Source of the DNA: Collinsella sp. MSK.8.10
GTDB taxonomy: Bacteria; Actinomycetota; Coriobacteriia; Coriobacteriales; Coriobacteriaceae
Length of the DNA stretch: 64,000 nt
Reading direction: 5' to 3'
NCBI RefSeq assembly: GCF_019041915.1
Contig: NZ_JAHPYF010000002.1
Span: 186,001-250,000 of the forward strand
Shown: positions 8,961 to 16,702 of the stretch, one piece after another
How the letters are laid out: each line of letters begins with the position of its first letter
Numbering within the stretch: the stretch's first letter is position 1
The notes under the pieces: generated by a model
Database searches by the model: none
What the model was told of the DNA's origin: nothing
What the model saw: the letters and a program-made list of their open reading frames with translations, nothing else
Made by a program: the position numbers and the translations under genes

Positions 8961-9868
8961 GGCAGTGGTGCGCTCGCTGCGTCCATCCCACACGCGTGGC
9001 GCAGCGAGCGCATTGCCTCAACGAGGATGACGCCGGCGATAGCGACCGTAATTGCCACGTCGAACGGCGTGTTCACAAACCACAGCAGCCCCATGAGATA
9101 CGACCCGGCATTAAAGGCAAAGTGCAACAGGATCGTGTAGCGGAGCTTTCCGGTCGTCACGAGCACCCAGCCAAAAATGAGGCCGGCAGCGCCCGCATAG
9201 CAGCCCTGCACCCAGTTCATGTGCATAAAGCCGAAGACCGCCGCCTGCAGTACGATTGCCGCGGCAACGCCCCAGGCACTCGGGGCCGCCCAGGGCACTA
9301 TGGCGCCGTCTTGCGCGTTCACGCGGCGCCGACGTTTCCAGAGCGGATGGCACTGTGGATTAAACGCACGCAGTGAGAACTCAAAGATGATGCCGCGCAC
9401 CAGGAGCTCTTCGCAAAATGGCGCGCCAATCACCGTGGTCAGAACGGCCAGATAGCTCGTGTCGCCCATGCCTGTTTCCTCGACGAGCTCGCTATAGTCT
9501 GCCGCGACCTCGGGCAGCAGCGACAGCACGCCGTCGCATAGGTAGCTAATGACCACCTGCATGGACAGGCCGATCACGACAACGCAGACGATGCGCTTCC
9601 ATGCCGCGCCTGCTCCCCCACCGAGCGGGCGCTCGCCTTGCCGGCGCGCCATAAACGAGCGCGGCCACAGATAACGCCACCACAGCAGCGCCATCAAAAA
9701 CGACGCCGTCTGAGCGGCAGCCTGGAACCATTGGATATCGAGATTGTCGATCGGATAGCCCGTCAACGCCGACACGGCACTGAGAACAGAAAGCAGAACC
9801 ACGCTCAGGGCTATATCGGCAGCGACAACGCCAAAACAGGCAAGCGCCCACGCTATCGCATTGAGCAT
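8957..9868 (-). CDS. CPBP family intramembrane metalloprotease
   Basis: A 303-residue multi-pass membrane protein of the CAAX/bacteriocin-processing (CPBP, Abi) family. Motif 1 is EELLVRGIIFE, motif 2 is FGFMHMNWVQG, and a later HFAFN supplies another conserved His/Asn pair, all around predicted membrane helices. The ATG at 9868 follows GAGGAGG; the longer frame to 9928 has no site. Its substrate is unknown. The gene ends convergently against the ygiQ-like gene, and the two stop codons share the palindrome CTAG (8957-8960). Confidence 0.85.
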   Translation of the reverse strand: MLNAIAWALACFGVVAADIALSVVLLSVLSAVSALTGYPIDNLDIQWFQAAAQTASFLMALLWWRYLWPRSFMARRQGERPLGGGAGAAWKRIVCVVVIGLSMQVVISYLCDGVLSLLPEVAADYSELVEETGMGDTSYLAVLTTVIGAPFCEELLVRGIIFEFSLRAFNPQCHPLWKRRRRVNAQDGAIVPWAAPSAWGVAAAIVLQAAVFGFMHMNWVQGCYAGAAGLIFGWVLVTTGKLRYTILLHFAFNAGSYLMGLLWFVNTPFDVAITVAIAGVILVEAMRSLRHACGMDAASAPLP

Positions 9869-9920
9869 GCCAACCTCCTCAAAACCATTCCCTAGTTCTA
9901 CCACAACTCGGCAGAGAGCT

Positions 9921-9950
9921 GATCCCATGGGGACGGAGGAAAACGGATCA
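9921..9950. repeat. Family D motif, copy 1
   Basis: A 30-bp sequence with core GGGACGGAGGAAAACG, bounded by GATCC and GGATC. It lies directly after the stop of the antitoxin gene. A close copy lies at 10318-10347 in the same orientation, so the antitoxin gene is bracketed by direct repeats. Confidence 0.7.
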
Positions 9951-9951
9951 C

Positions 9952-10152
9952 TTATTGATGAGAATCGGGCGAAGTGCCAAAGGCCCCGCTGGGCGAGATG
10001 TCGAACGGGAAGGTGCCGCAGCGATTGAACGCGGCGATAAACATGCGGATGGCGTTGGACGGCGTGGTGCCCACGAGCTGGGTTGCCGCCGCGAAGGCTG
10101 CCTTCTCCTCAGGCAAGACCTTCGCGACTACGGGGGTCATGTGTTCTGCCAT
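9952..10152 (-). CDS. Orphan RelB/DinJ-family antitoxin
   Basis: A 66-residue protein with the ribbon-helix-helix pattern of RelB/DinJ antitoxins: an N-terminal beta strand (TPVVAKVLPEEK), AAFAAATQLVGTTPSNAIRMFI, then NRCGTFPFDI. The ATG at 10152 has an AAAGGAAG site; the frame open to 10227 is not needed. No RelE/YafQ-type toxin gene lies downstream: only 83 bp separate it from the next, convergent-side gene start. It is therefore a solitary antitoxin or autoregulator. Family D direct repeats bracket it. Confidence 0.75.
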   Translation of the reverse strand: MAEHMTPVVAKVLPEEKAAFAAATQLVGTTPSNAIRMFIAAFNRCGTFPFDISPSGAFGTSPDSHQ

Positions 10153-10276
10153 GGCGCTTCCTTTTTGAAACGACGGTAGTGCGGATAGATGCGGGCCACG
10201 CGGCTGGGCGACGGGCTGTGAAGGCAACCCGATTGGCCCGCATCCGGAGTTTGTTTCTGCGGCGTTGGTATGACTT

Positions 10277-10295
10277 GGTAATCCTAAGTATTACC
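10277..10295 (-). promoter_or_regulatory. Palindromic operator candidate upstream of the RelB-like gene
   Basis: GGTAAT (10277-10282) and ATTACC (10290-10295) form a 6-bp inverted repeat around 7 bp, overlapping a TAATAC-like -10 on the minus strand. Ribbon-helix-helix antitoxins commonly repress their own promoter through such sites. Confidence 0.45.
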
Positions 10296-10317
10296 CCGCA
10301 GATAGAATACCACACCC

Positions 10318-10347
10318 GACCCCATTGGGACGGAGGAAAACGAATCA
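10318..10347. repeat. Family D motif, copy 2
   Basis: Same 30-bp layout as 9921-9950 (core GGGACGGAGGAAAACG) in direct orientation 397 bp away. It lies 20 bp after the stop of the permease-ATPase gene. A weaker copy lies at 45086-45108. Confidence 0.7.
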
Positions 10348-10367
10348 TTTTGTTGCTGAGTAAGTAT

Positions 10368-11747
10368 TTAGAGCGTGATGATGTCCGAGATATCGAGGGC
10401 CTGAGCGTCGGCGACATCGTGCGTGGCAAGCAACAGCATGCGGCCATCGAGCAGGTCGAGCACGACCTCGGCGCATGCGTCGCGCGCAGCGGTATCTAGA
10501 CCGGTAAAGGGCTCGTCCAGAATCACCGCGTCTCCTGGGCACAGCAGGGCTCGGGCAATCTCGACGCGACGGCGCTGCCCGCCCGAGAGCTCGGCCACGC
10601 GGGCATACACATCGATCCCCGGTACCAGCAGGCGCAACAGGGCTGCGACACTCGAGGCGTCCACGCGCGCGTCGGCGCACACCAGCACGTTATCCAAAGC
10701 AGAGGCGTCCTCAACCAGACGCGCGTCCTGAAACACCATCGAGCACGGCACGCACTCCCCCGCTGTCAACGAAAGCAGCGTCGACTTGCCCACGCCTGAA
10801 GCGCCCATCACGCAGATACGCCCGCCCGCGGGCACGTTGAGCACCAGACCATCCAGCGCCGGAGCCCAGGGTGCCCGGTCGCCCACGGCGAGCGCAAGCT
10901 CCGCCGCAGCCCCGCCACCAGCAGAGCCGCCCGCACGCCCGCGCAGTCCATGCCCATGTGCCCGCACGGCCGCGCGCCACGCCACGGGTCCCGAAACCCG
11001 CAGCAGCCACACCAGCACGCGCTCACACGCCCACGAGGCGGCAACGACCAGCACGGTCCACGCCAGCAGATCAGCCGTCTCAATCAAAAGCTTTGCCTGA
11101 TAGATGCGCTCACCCACGGTGCCCACCGCCATGCCGATCAGCTCCGCCGCCACGCCGGCCTTCCAGCTCATGCCAATCACGGCGCGGGCGCACGAAAGCA
11201 CAAACGGCAGGACTTCGCGCCAGGTGTGGGCGCAAAACAGTCGCCAGCCCCGCACGCCATGCAGGCGGAACATCTGCTTCAGCGGTTTATCCGCTTGCGT
11301 CAAACCCTCGACCAACGAAAAATACACGCCCGGCAGCGCCATCAAAAAGACCGCCACAATGCTCACGCGCGCCGACCCCAACCAAATGAGCAGCAAGACC
11401 ACCACGCAGGCAACCGGCGTCGCCTTAACAAACGAAAGCGCCGGGGCCACCAAGCGGGCAAACGTCAGCGACCGCACCGAGGCTCCCGCCATCACGCCGC
11501 CACACGCCGCGGCAAGCGCCAGCCCACCCAAGATTCGCGCGCCTGAGCCCACCAGAATCGCCCACGTGCCGGCATCGCATACTAGCCGCAGCAACGCCAC
11601 CGCAACAGTACCTGGCCCCGGCAAAATCAACGGCTGCGCCACCAGTGCCGCTGCAAAGACCCACACGGCAAGCCAAAAGGCGGCAACGGCACCTGCTGCC
11701 GCCGCCGCCTTCATACGCTCTGCCATTTGTCGAGCAAACGCACGCAC
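10368..11747 (-). CDS. ABC transporter permease fused to ATP-binding domain (NitT/TauT type)
   Basis: A 459-residue natural fusion. Residues 1-250 form a SsuC/TauC-type permease with about six membrane helices and an EAA-like loop (FRLHGVRGWRLF). After a Gly/Ala-rich linker (about 255-285) comes an ATPase with Walker A GASGVGKST, signature LSGGQRRR, Walker B AVILDEP and the switch histidine in LLLATHD. Normally these are separate subunits. The ATPase half is short, with an abbreviated region between Walker A and the Q-loop. The GTG at 11747 follows GGAG and lies 3 bp after the stop of the binding-protein gene. Substrate unknown. Confidence 0.88.
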   Translation of the reverse strand: MRAFARQMAERMKAAAAAGAVAAFWLAVWVFAAALVAQPLILPGPGTVAVALLRLVCDAGTWAILVGSGARILGGLALAAACGGVMAGASVRSLTFARLVAPALSFVKATPVACVVVLLLIWLGSARVSIVAVFLMALPGVYFSLVEGLTQADKPLKQMFRLHGVRGWRLFCAHTWREVLPFVLSCARAVIGMSWKAGVAAELIGMAVGTVGERIYQAKLLIETADLLAWTVLVVAASWACERVLVWLLRVSGPVAWRAAVRAHGHGLRGRAGGSAGGGAAAELALAVGDRAPWAPALDGLVLNVPAGGRICVMGASGVGKSTLLSLTAGECVPCSMVFQDARLVEDASALDNVLVCADARVDASSVAALLRLLVPGIDVYARVAELSGGQRRRVEIARALLCPGDAVILDEPFTGLDTAARDACAEVVLDLLDGRMLLLATHDVADAQALDISDIITL

Positions 11748-11750
11748 GGG

Positions 11751-12806
11751 CTACTCCATGTAGTAGAAATCATCGGCCGGGAGCTTACCGCCCACGGCAC
11801 TCGCGTCCGCATCAGCCAGCACCTGCAGGTACCCGCCGAGCGCCGCCTTCATATCCTTGCCCGTCTGGCAGACAAGCATGCACCCGGGAATCGCCTTCTC
11901 GGCGATCTTGGCGTTATCCACGATGCCCGCATCGACCACGGCCTGATCCCAGTCCGCCGGCGCCGCGTTCACGGCCTCAACGCTCGCAGCATGGCAGCTC
12001 AGGAATTCCGCCACGGCCTCGGGATGCTCCTCGGCAAAGGCACGGCGCACCACGGTCACACCCGTCAGCAAGCGCGAGTCCGTGTCTCCTGCCAGCTCGT
12101 CCCACACATCGGTCAGGCTCACCGGTGCCGACAGCTTGCCCTCGCTCTTGGCGATGGCCGCCGTCTTGAACGGCTCGGGTAGCACGCCCACGGCAGTCGG
12201 GTCGGCAAGCAGAGCCGAGAGCACCTCGGTGGGCTCGCTCTTAAACTCGAGCGTCACCTGGCCGGTCAGGCCCGCGCGCTCCAGCAGGAAGTTCATGACG
12301 TACTCTGGCGTGGTGCCCTTGCCCGTCATGTAGACGGTGCGACCCGCCAGATCGCCAAACGAGGCCACATTCGCGTCGCCCGTCACAACGTTCAGCACAC
12401 CCAGCGTGTTGATGTCGATGACCTGCACCGCGCCCTCGGTCTTGTTGTAGAGTACGCTCGCCACGTTGGCGGGTACCAGGGCAATGTCGATATCGCCCTG
12501 AATGACCTTGGGCACAATCTCATCGGCGGCAGTATTCATCGCAAAGTCGAACTCATTGTCCGTCTCGCCATCGGCCGCCCGGTCCATAAACTGCACCAGA
12601 CCAATCGAGGTCGGCCCCTTGAGCGAGGCGACGTGCACCTCGACCGGCTCTGCAGCAGCACCGGCGCCGTCCGTGGCAGCCGAGCCCGCGGCGGACCCGG
12701 CACCGGCAGCCCCGCCGCCACAGCCCGCGAGCGCAAGCGACAGGGCGCCCGCGGCGAGCGCCGAGGCAAACCCCCGGCGCGACATCTCAAAATCAAACGT
12801 ACGCAT
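11751..12806 (-). CDS. ABC transporter solute-binding lipoprotein (NMT1/SsuA-like)
   Basis: A 351-residue binding protein. The N-terminus MRTFDFEMSRRGF has a twin-arginine motif followed by a hydrophobic stretch and the lipobox LALAGC with C29, so export by Tat and lipid anchoring are predicted. The mature part begins with a Gly/Ala-rich linker, then a type II binding fold: IDIALVPANVASVLYNK and the hinge VMNFLLERAGL are typical of NrtA/SsuA/THI5-like proteins. The ATG at 12806 starts 2 bp after the hydrogenase stop, with GAGGGGA upstream, so translation is probably coupled. The ligand cannot be named. Confidence 0.85.
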   Translation of the reverse strand: MRTFDFEMSRRGFASALAAGALSLALAGCGGGAAGAGSAAGSAATDGAGAAAEPVEVHVASLKGPTSIGLVQFMDRAADGETDNEFDFAMNTAADEIVPKVIQGDIDIALVPANVASVLYNKTEGAVQVIDINTLGVLNVVTGDANVASFGDLAGRTVYMTGKGTTPEYVMNFLLERAGLTGQVTLEFKSEPTEVLSALLADPTAVGVLPEPFKTAAIAKSEGKLSAPVSLTDVWDELAGDTDSRLLTGVTVVRRAFAEEHPEAVAEFLSCHAASVEAVNAAPADWDQAVVDAGIVDNAKIAEKAIPGCMLVCQTGKDMKAALGGYLQVLADADASAVGGKLPADDFYYME

Positions 12807-12808
12807 CG

Positions 12809-14620
12809 CTAGCACGTCCCCTCGTTGGGCATCGTCCATGCGTGATGGTCGGTATGCAGCAGCTCCTCGGCCAGCGGCGAGAGCGGCTCGCCCAGGAACT
12901 CGCGGTAGCACGCCTGGACATCGGGATTCTCGTGCGAGAAACGAATGTCCGCAGCGGCATCCAGACCCCACAGCACCTGACCGCGCTCGGCTGCCAGCTC
13001 GCAGCCGTCGTGGATGGGCTGACCGCCGCCACCGACGCAGCCGCCCGGGCATGCCATGACCTCGACGAAGTCATAGCTCACGCGGCCGTCGCGAATCGCG
13101 TCGAGCAGACGGGCGGCGTTGCCCAGCCCGTGTGCCACGGCGACGCGCACCTTGGTGCCATCGATATCGGCCACGGCTTCCTTCCAGCCGTCCAGGCCGC
13201 GCACATCGGTAAAGAAGTCGGCGTCGGGGTTCTTGCCCGTCACCAGGTAATATGCCGAGCGCACGGCGGCCTCCATCACGCCGCCCGTGGCGCCAAAGAT
13301 CACGCCCGCGCCTGTGCCAAAGCCCAGCGGCGTATCGAGCGGCTCCTCAACCAGCGTGTCCACGCTCACGTGGCTCGCGCGGATCATGCGCACCATCTCG
13401 CGCACCGTCAGCGCAACGTCCACATCGGGTGCGCCGCTCTCGCCCACCATGCTCGGCAGCGCGCACTCAGCCTTCTTGGCCGTGCACGGCATAACGGACA
13501 CCACGAACAGGCGCTCGGGCTCCACGCCCAGCACCTTGGCGTAGTAGGTCTTGGCGATGGCGCCGAACATCTGCTGCGGCGACTTGGACGTGGACAGGCT
13601 GTCGACAAACTCCGGATAGCGCGCCTTCACAAAGCGCACCCAGCCCGGGCAGCAGCTCGTGAACATGGGCCAGCCGCGGCTATCGTCCTCACCCTTAGCG
13701 GCGGCACCCAGGCGCTCGAGCAGCTCGGAGCCCTCCTCCATGATGGTGAGGTCGGCCGAGAAATCGGTGTCGAACACGTACTCAAAGCCAACACGACGCA
13801 GCGCACAAGCCAGACGCTCGACGGTGGCTTCCTCGCGCGAAATGCCGAGCTCCTCGCCCCAGGCGCTGCGCACGGCAGGCGCGATCTGCACCAGCACGAT
13901 CTTGTCGGGATCGGCGAGAGCATCGAACACGGTCTCAGTATCGTCACGCTCGCGCAGGGCGCCCGTCGGACAATGCGTAATGCACTGGCCGCACGCGACG
14001 CAATCGGTCTTGCCGATCGGCGTGCGCCCGCGGGCACCCACGGCGGTATGCGTGGCGCGGTTGGTCAGGTCCCAAATCCCTAGGCCCTGCACGCTCTCGC
14101 ATACCTTGATGCAGCGCATGCATTTGATGCACTTGTCGTTTTCGCGGATGATGGGGAAATCGAAATCCCAGCCCTCGCCCGCCAAATGCCTTTGATACGG
14201 CAGATAGAAAATGCCCAGGTCGTTGGCGATGGTCTGTAGGTTGCAGTTGCCGCTGCGCACGCAGCTCGTGCACTGCGAATCGTGCTGGGACAGCAGCAGT
14301 TGCACGTTGGTGCGACGGGCCTCGCGGGCCTTGGGGCTGTTGGTGTGAACCACCATGTCATCGAGCACGTAGTTGTTGCAGGCGGCAACCAGCTGGTCGC
14401 AGCCCTCAACCTCGACCACGCACACGCGGCAGCCGCCGATCTCGTTCAGATCGCGCAGGTAGCACAGGGTGGGAATCTGGATACCGACGGACTTGGCCGC
14501 GTCCAGGATCGTGGTGTGCTCGGGTACCACGACCTCGCAATTATCGATAGTGAGCTTGACCATATTGAGTGCTCCGCTTTCGGTGTTGTCGCTGACAGTG
14601 GGGTTGTTGAGCTCTACCAT
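12809..14620 (-). CDS. [FeFe] hydrogenase, single-chain, N-terminal Fe-S domains
   Basis: A 603-residue catalytic hydrogenase. Order: ferredoxin-like 2Fe-2S domain (C53, C64, C67, C81), His-Cys3 4Fe-4S site (H113, CTSC, CNLQ), two 4Fe-4S clusters (CIKCMRCIKVC and CVACGQCITHC), then the H-cluster domain with L1 TSCCPGW (321-327), L2 MPCTAKKAE (377-385) and L3 MACPGGCVGGGGQP. A small-subunit-like tail follows. All H-cluster cysteines are present. The ATG at 14620 overlaps the preceding gene by 7 bp and has GGGAGGAA; an internal ATG at 14563 (MVKLTIDNCEV) is the usual family start and also has GGAG, so two forms are possible. Neighbours suggest NAD(P)H-linked activity. Confidence 0.93.
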   Translation of the reverse strand: MVELNNPTVSDNTESGALNMVKLTIDNCEVVVPEHTTILDAAKSVGIQIPTLCYLRDLNEIGGCRVCVVEVEGCDQLVAACNNYVLDDMVVHTNSPKAREARRTNVQLLLSQHDSQCTSCVRSGNCNLQTIANDLGIFYLPYQRHLAGEGWDFDFPIIRENDKCIKCMRCIKVCESVQGLGIWDLTNRATHTAVGARGRTPIGKTDCVACGQCITHCPTGALRERDDTETVFDALADPDKIVLVQIAPAVRSAWGEELGISREEATVERLACALRRVGFEYVFDTDFSADLTIMEEGSELLERLGAAAKGEDDSRGWPMFTSCCPGWVRFVKARYPEFVDSLSTSKSPQQMFGAIAKTYYAKVLGVEPERLFVVSVMPCTAKKAECALPSMVGESGAPDVDVALTVREMVRMIRASHVSVDTLVEEPLDTPLGFGTGAGVIFGATGGVMEAAVRSAYYLVTGKNPDADFFTDVRGLDGWKEAVADIDGTKVRVAVAHGLGNAARLLDAIRDGRVSYDFVEVMACPGGCVGGGGQPIHDGCELAAERGQVLWGLDAAADIRFSHENPDVQACYREFLGEPLSPLAEELLHTDHHAWTMPNEGTC

Positions 14621-16446
14621 TCCAGGTTCCTCCCTCCGCGGAACGCGCCAAAGCCAAAGTGGTCGCAACGCAGGCAGCGGCTTGCCTCCTGGCGCGCCTC
14701 CTCCTCGGTAAGGCCCTGCTCGACCAGATTCCAATCGTGAATACGCTCGCCGGCCTCGCGCTCGCCCAGCTCGCAGCGGCCGCACTCGTGCTTGCCCTTA
14801 AACTGGACGGTCGGCAGCTCCACGTCGAGCTTGATCTTGTGGTCGAAGCCCAGATAGCGGTCGATGTTTGCCGAAGCCACGCGGCCGGCATTGATGGCTC
14901 GGATGACGGTGGCGGGGCCGGTCTGGCAGTCGCCGCCGCTAAAGAGGCCATCGAAACTGGGCACGGCGCCGTCCGAATCGGTGACGACGCGACCCCACTT
15001 GCAGGCGATGCCCATGTCCTCAAATGGCTTGGAGTCGATGTCCTGTCCAATGGCAACGAACACGCGCTCGCAGGGAATGACCTGCTCGGGCGTGGCGGCG
15101 GCACGCGGGGCCGGGCGCCCGCGGCGGGGCTCGCCGATAATCTGCGGCTGTACGCGCAGGCCGTTCACGCGTCCGTCCTCGCCCGTCTCAATACCGAGCG
15201 GGGCTGTGAGCTCCAGAACCTCGCAGCCCTCGGCCTGGGCACCGGCAATCTCGGCGTCCTGGGCCGTCATATCGCAGATGCGGCGGCGATAGACAATACT
15301 CACCTTTTCGGCACCGCAGCGCACGGCAGAGCGAGCCACGTCCATGGCCACGTTGCCGCCGCCGATGACGCACACGCGCTGGCCGCTCAGGTCGGGCAGC
15401 GCGTCGTCACCGATGGCGCGCAGCATCTTGACGGCCGACTCCACGCCGGGCGCCTCTTCGCCCGGAAGGCCGAGCTTCTTATCGCTGTGGGCACCGATGG
15501 CCAGGTAGACGGCATCGAACTCGTCGCGCAGGCGAGCGAGCTCGATGCCGTTCACGGAGTGGTCGAGTTCCACATCGATGCCGGCGCTCAAGATCCAGTC
15601 AATCTCGGCCTGCAAGCGCTCGCGCGGCAGACGATAGCTGGGGATGCCGTAGCGCAGCATGCCGCCCAAGTGGTGACGCTGCTCAAAGATGGTCACCTTA
15701 TGGCCCATCACGGCCAGGTAGTAGGCGCAGGAAAGGCCGGCCGGGCCGCCGCCAATCACGGCGACGCGCTTACCGGTGTTGTCCACTACATGCGGCTTGT
15801 GGTCGTTGAGGTCACTGTGCTCAACGGCAAAACGCTTGAGGGCGAGGATGTTCATGGGGTCGTCGACCATGCCACGGCGACAGTGCATCTCGCAGGGATG
15901 CTCGCACACCAGGCCGCAGACGAGCGGCAGCGGGTTATTCTTGCGGATGACCTTGACGGCATCGGCATAGCGGCCGGCCTCGACGAGCGAAATGTAACCG
16001 GGAATGTCGACGTGCGCCGGACAGCCCGAGACACACGGAACGCGGGCCTCGCGATCAAAGCCGCAGGAGTGCTCGCGAATGTGATGCTCAAAATCGTCGT
16101 GGAAGCCGCGAATGGCCGTGAGTGCCATAGCGCCAGCTTCGTAGCCGATGGCGCAGTCGCTCGAAAGGTAGATGGTGCGGGCCGTGCGCTCAATCAGGTT
16201 GAGCGTGGACTCATCGGCGCGCCCTTCGAGCACATCAGCGAGCAGGTCGCTCAGCGCGCTCAGGCCCACGCGACAGGGCGTGCACTTGCCGCAGCTCTGG
16301 GTGGAGCACAGGTCGACGAGCGCTGCCGTAAACTCCACGGGACACGGGGCGAGCGAACTCACCGCCAAACGGCGTCCGAGCGCATCGTGCAGGTCGTCCA
16401 TGACGGCCTGAGCGTGGCTGCGTTCCATTACATGCAGTCGAGCCAT
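14614..16446 (-). CDS. NuoF-like Fe-S / GltD-type flavoprotein, hydrogenase partner
   Basis: A 610-residue fusion. Residues 30-110 match the C-terminal Fe-S part of NuoF/HydB (SCGKCTPCR at 51-59) without the FMN/NADH Rossmann part. From about 125 it is a glutamate-synthase-beta-like flavoprotein: CVSGCPAHVDIPGYI, CGLVCEHPCEMHCRR, FAD motif VIGGGPAGLSCAY, NAD(P) motif VIGGGNVAMDVAR and GDCQTGPATVIRAI. A Cys pair (CGRCELG) and CLRCDH lie near the C-terminus. It probably passes electrons between NAD(P)H and the hydrogenase; HydDB group A2 hydrogenases are described as linked to such proteins. The ATG at 16446 follows AGGGG; the GTG upstream lacks a site. Confidence 0.88.
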   Translation of the reverse strand: MARLHVMERSHAQAVMDDLHDALGRRLAVSSLAPCPVEFTAALVDLCSTQSCGKCTPCRVGLSALSDLLADVLEGRADESTLNLIERTARTIYLSSDCAIGYEAGAMALTAIRGFHDDFEHHIREHSCGFDREARVPCVSGCPAHVDIPGYISLVEAGRYADAVKVIRKNNPLPLVCGLVCEHPCEMHCRRGMVDDPMNILALKRFAVEHSDLNDHKPHVVDNTGKRVAVIGGGPAGLSCAYYLAVMGHKVTIFEQRHHLGGMLRYGIPSYRLPRERLQAEIDWILSAGIDVELDHSVNGIELARLRDEFDAVYLAIGAHSDKKLGLPGEEAPGVESAVKMLRAIGDDALPDLSGQRVCVIGGGNVAMDVARSAVRCGAEKVSIVYRRRICDMTAQDAEIAGAQAEGCEVLELTAPLGIETGEDGRVNGLRVQPQIIGEPRRGRPAPRAAATPEQVIPCERVFVAIGQDIDSKPFEDMGIACKWGRVVTDSDGAVPSFDGLFSGGDCQTGPATVIRAINAGRVASANIDRYLGFDHKIKLDVELPTVQFKGKHECGRCELGEREAGERIHDWNLVEQGLTEEEARQEASRCLRCDHFGFGAFRGGRNLEW

Positions 16447-16633
16447 AAGATCCCCTCTCACATGGCAGCCCGGAGGCGAGGCCGGGCGAAATTGCTACAC
16501 GCACAACACTGACCTAAAAAGTTGTTAGGTCTCCACGCAGTTCGGCAGGCGGCATGAAATGTCACCCTCAGCGGTGAAATAGAACATTACCGCAGATAAA
16601 TGCCATATTTGATAAAACGCGTTACCAAATGAC

Positions 16634-16669
16634 AATGCCCCGCCCACGCAATCACGTGGACGGGGCATT
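16634..16669 (-). terminator. Terminator of the alpha-glucoside operon
   Basis: Stem AATGCCCCGCCCACG / CGTGGACGGGGCATT with one mismatch and a 6-nt loop lies 33 bp after the GH4 stop. The T-tract on the minus strand is weak (GTCATTTGG). Confidence 0.65.
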
Positions 16670-16702
16670 GCTCCAGGTATGCGGTCAGCAACCCTGTTGC
16701 TT

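Noticed and set aside
16567..16590. A fifth family A copy (AGCGGTGAAATAGAACATTACCGC).
   Set aside because: Only part of one arm matches and no partner arm follows; possibly a decayed copy or chance.
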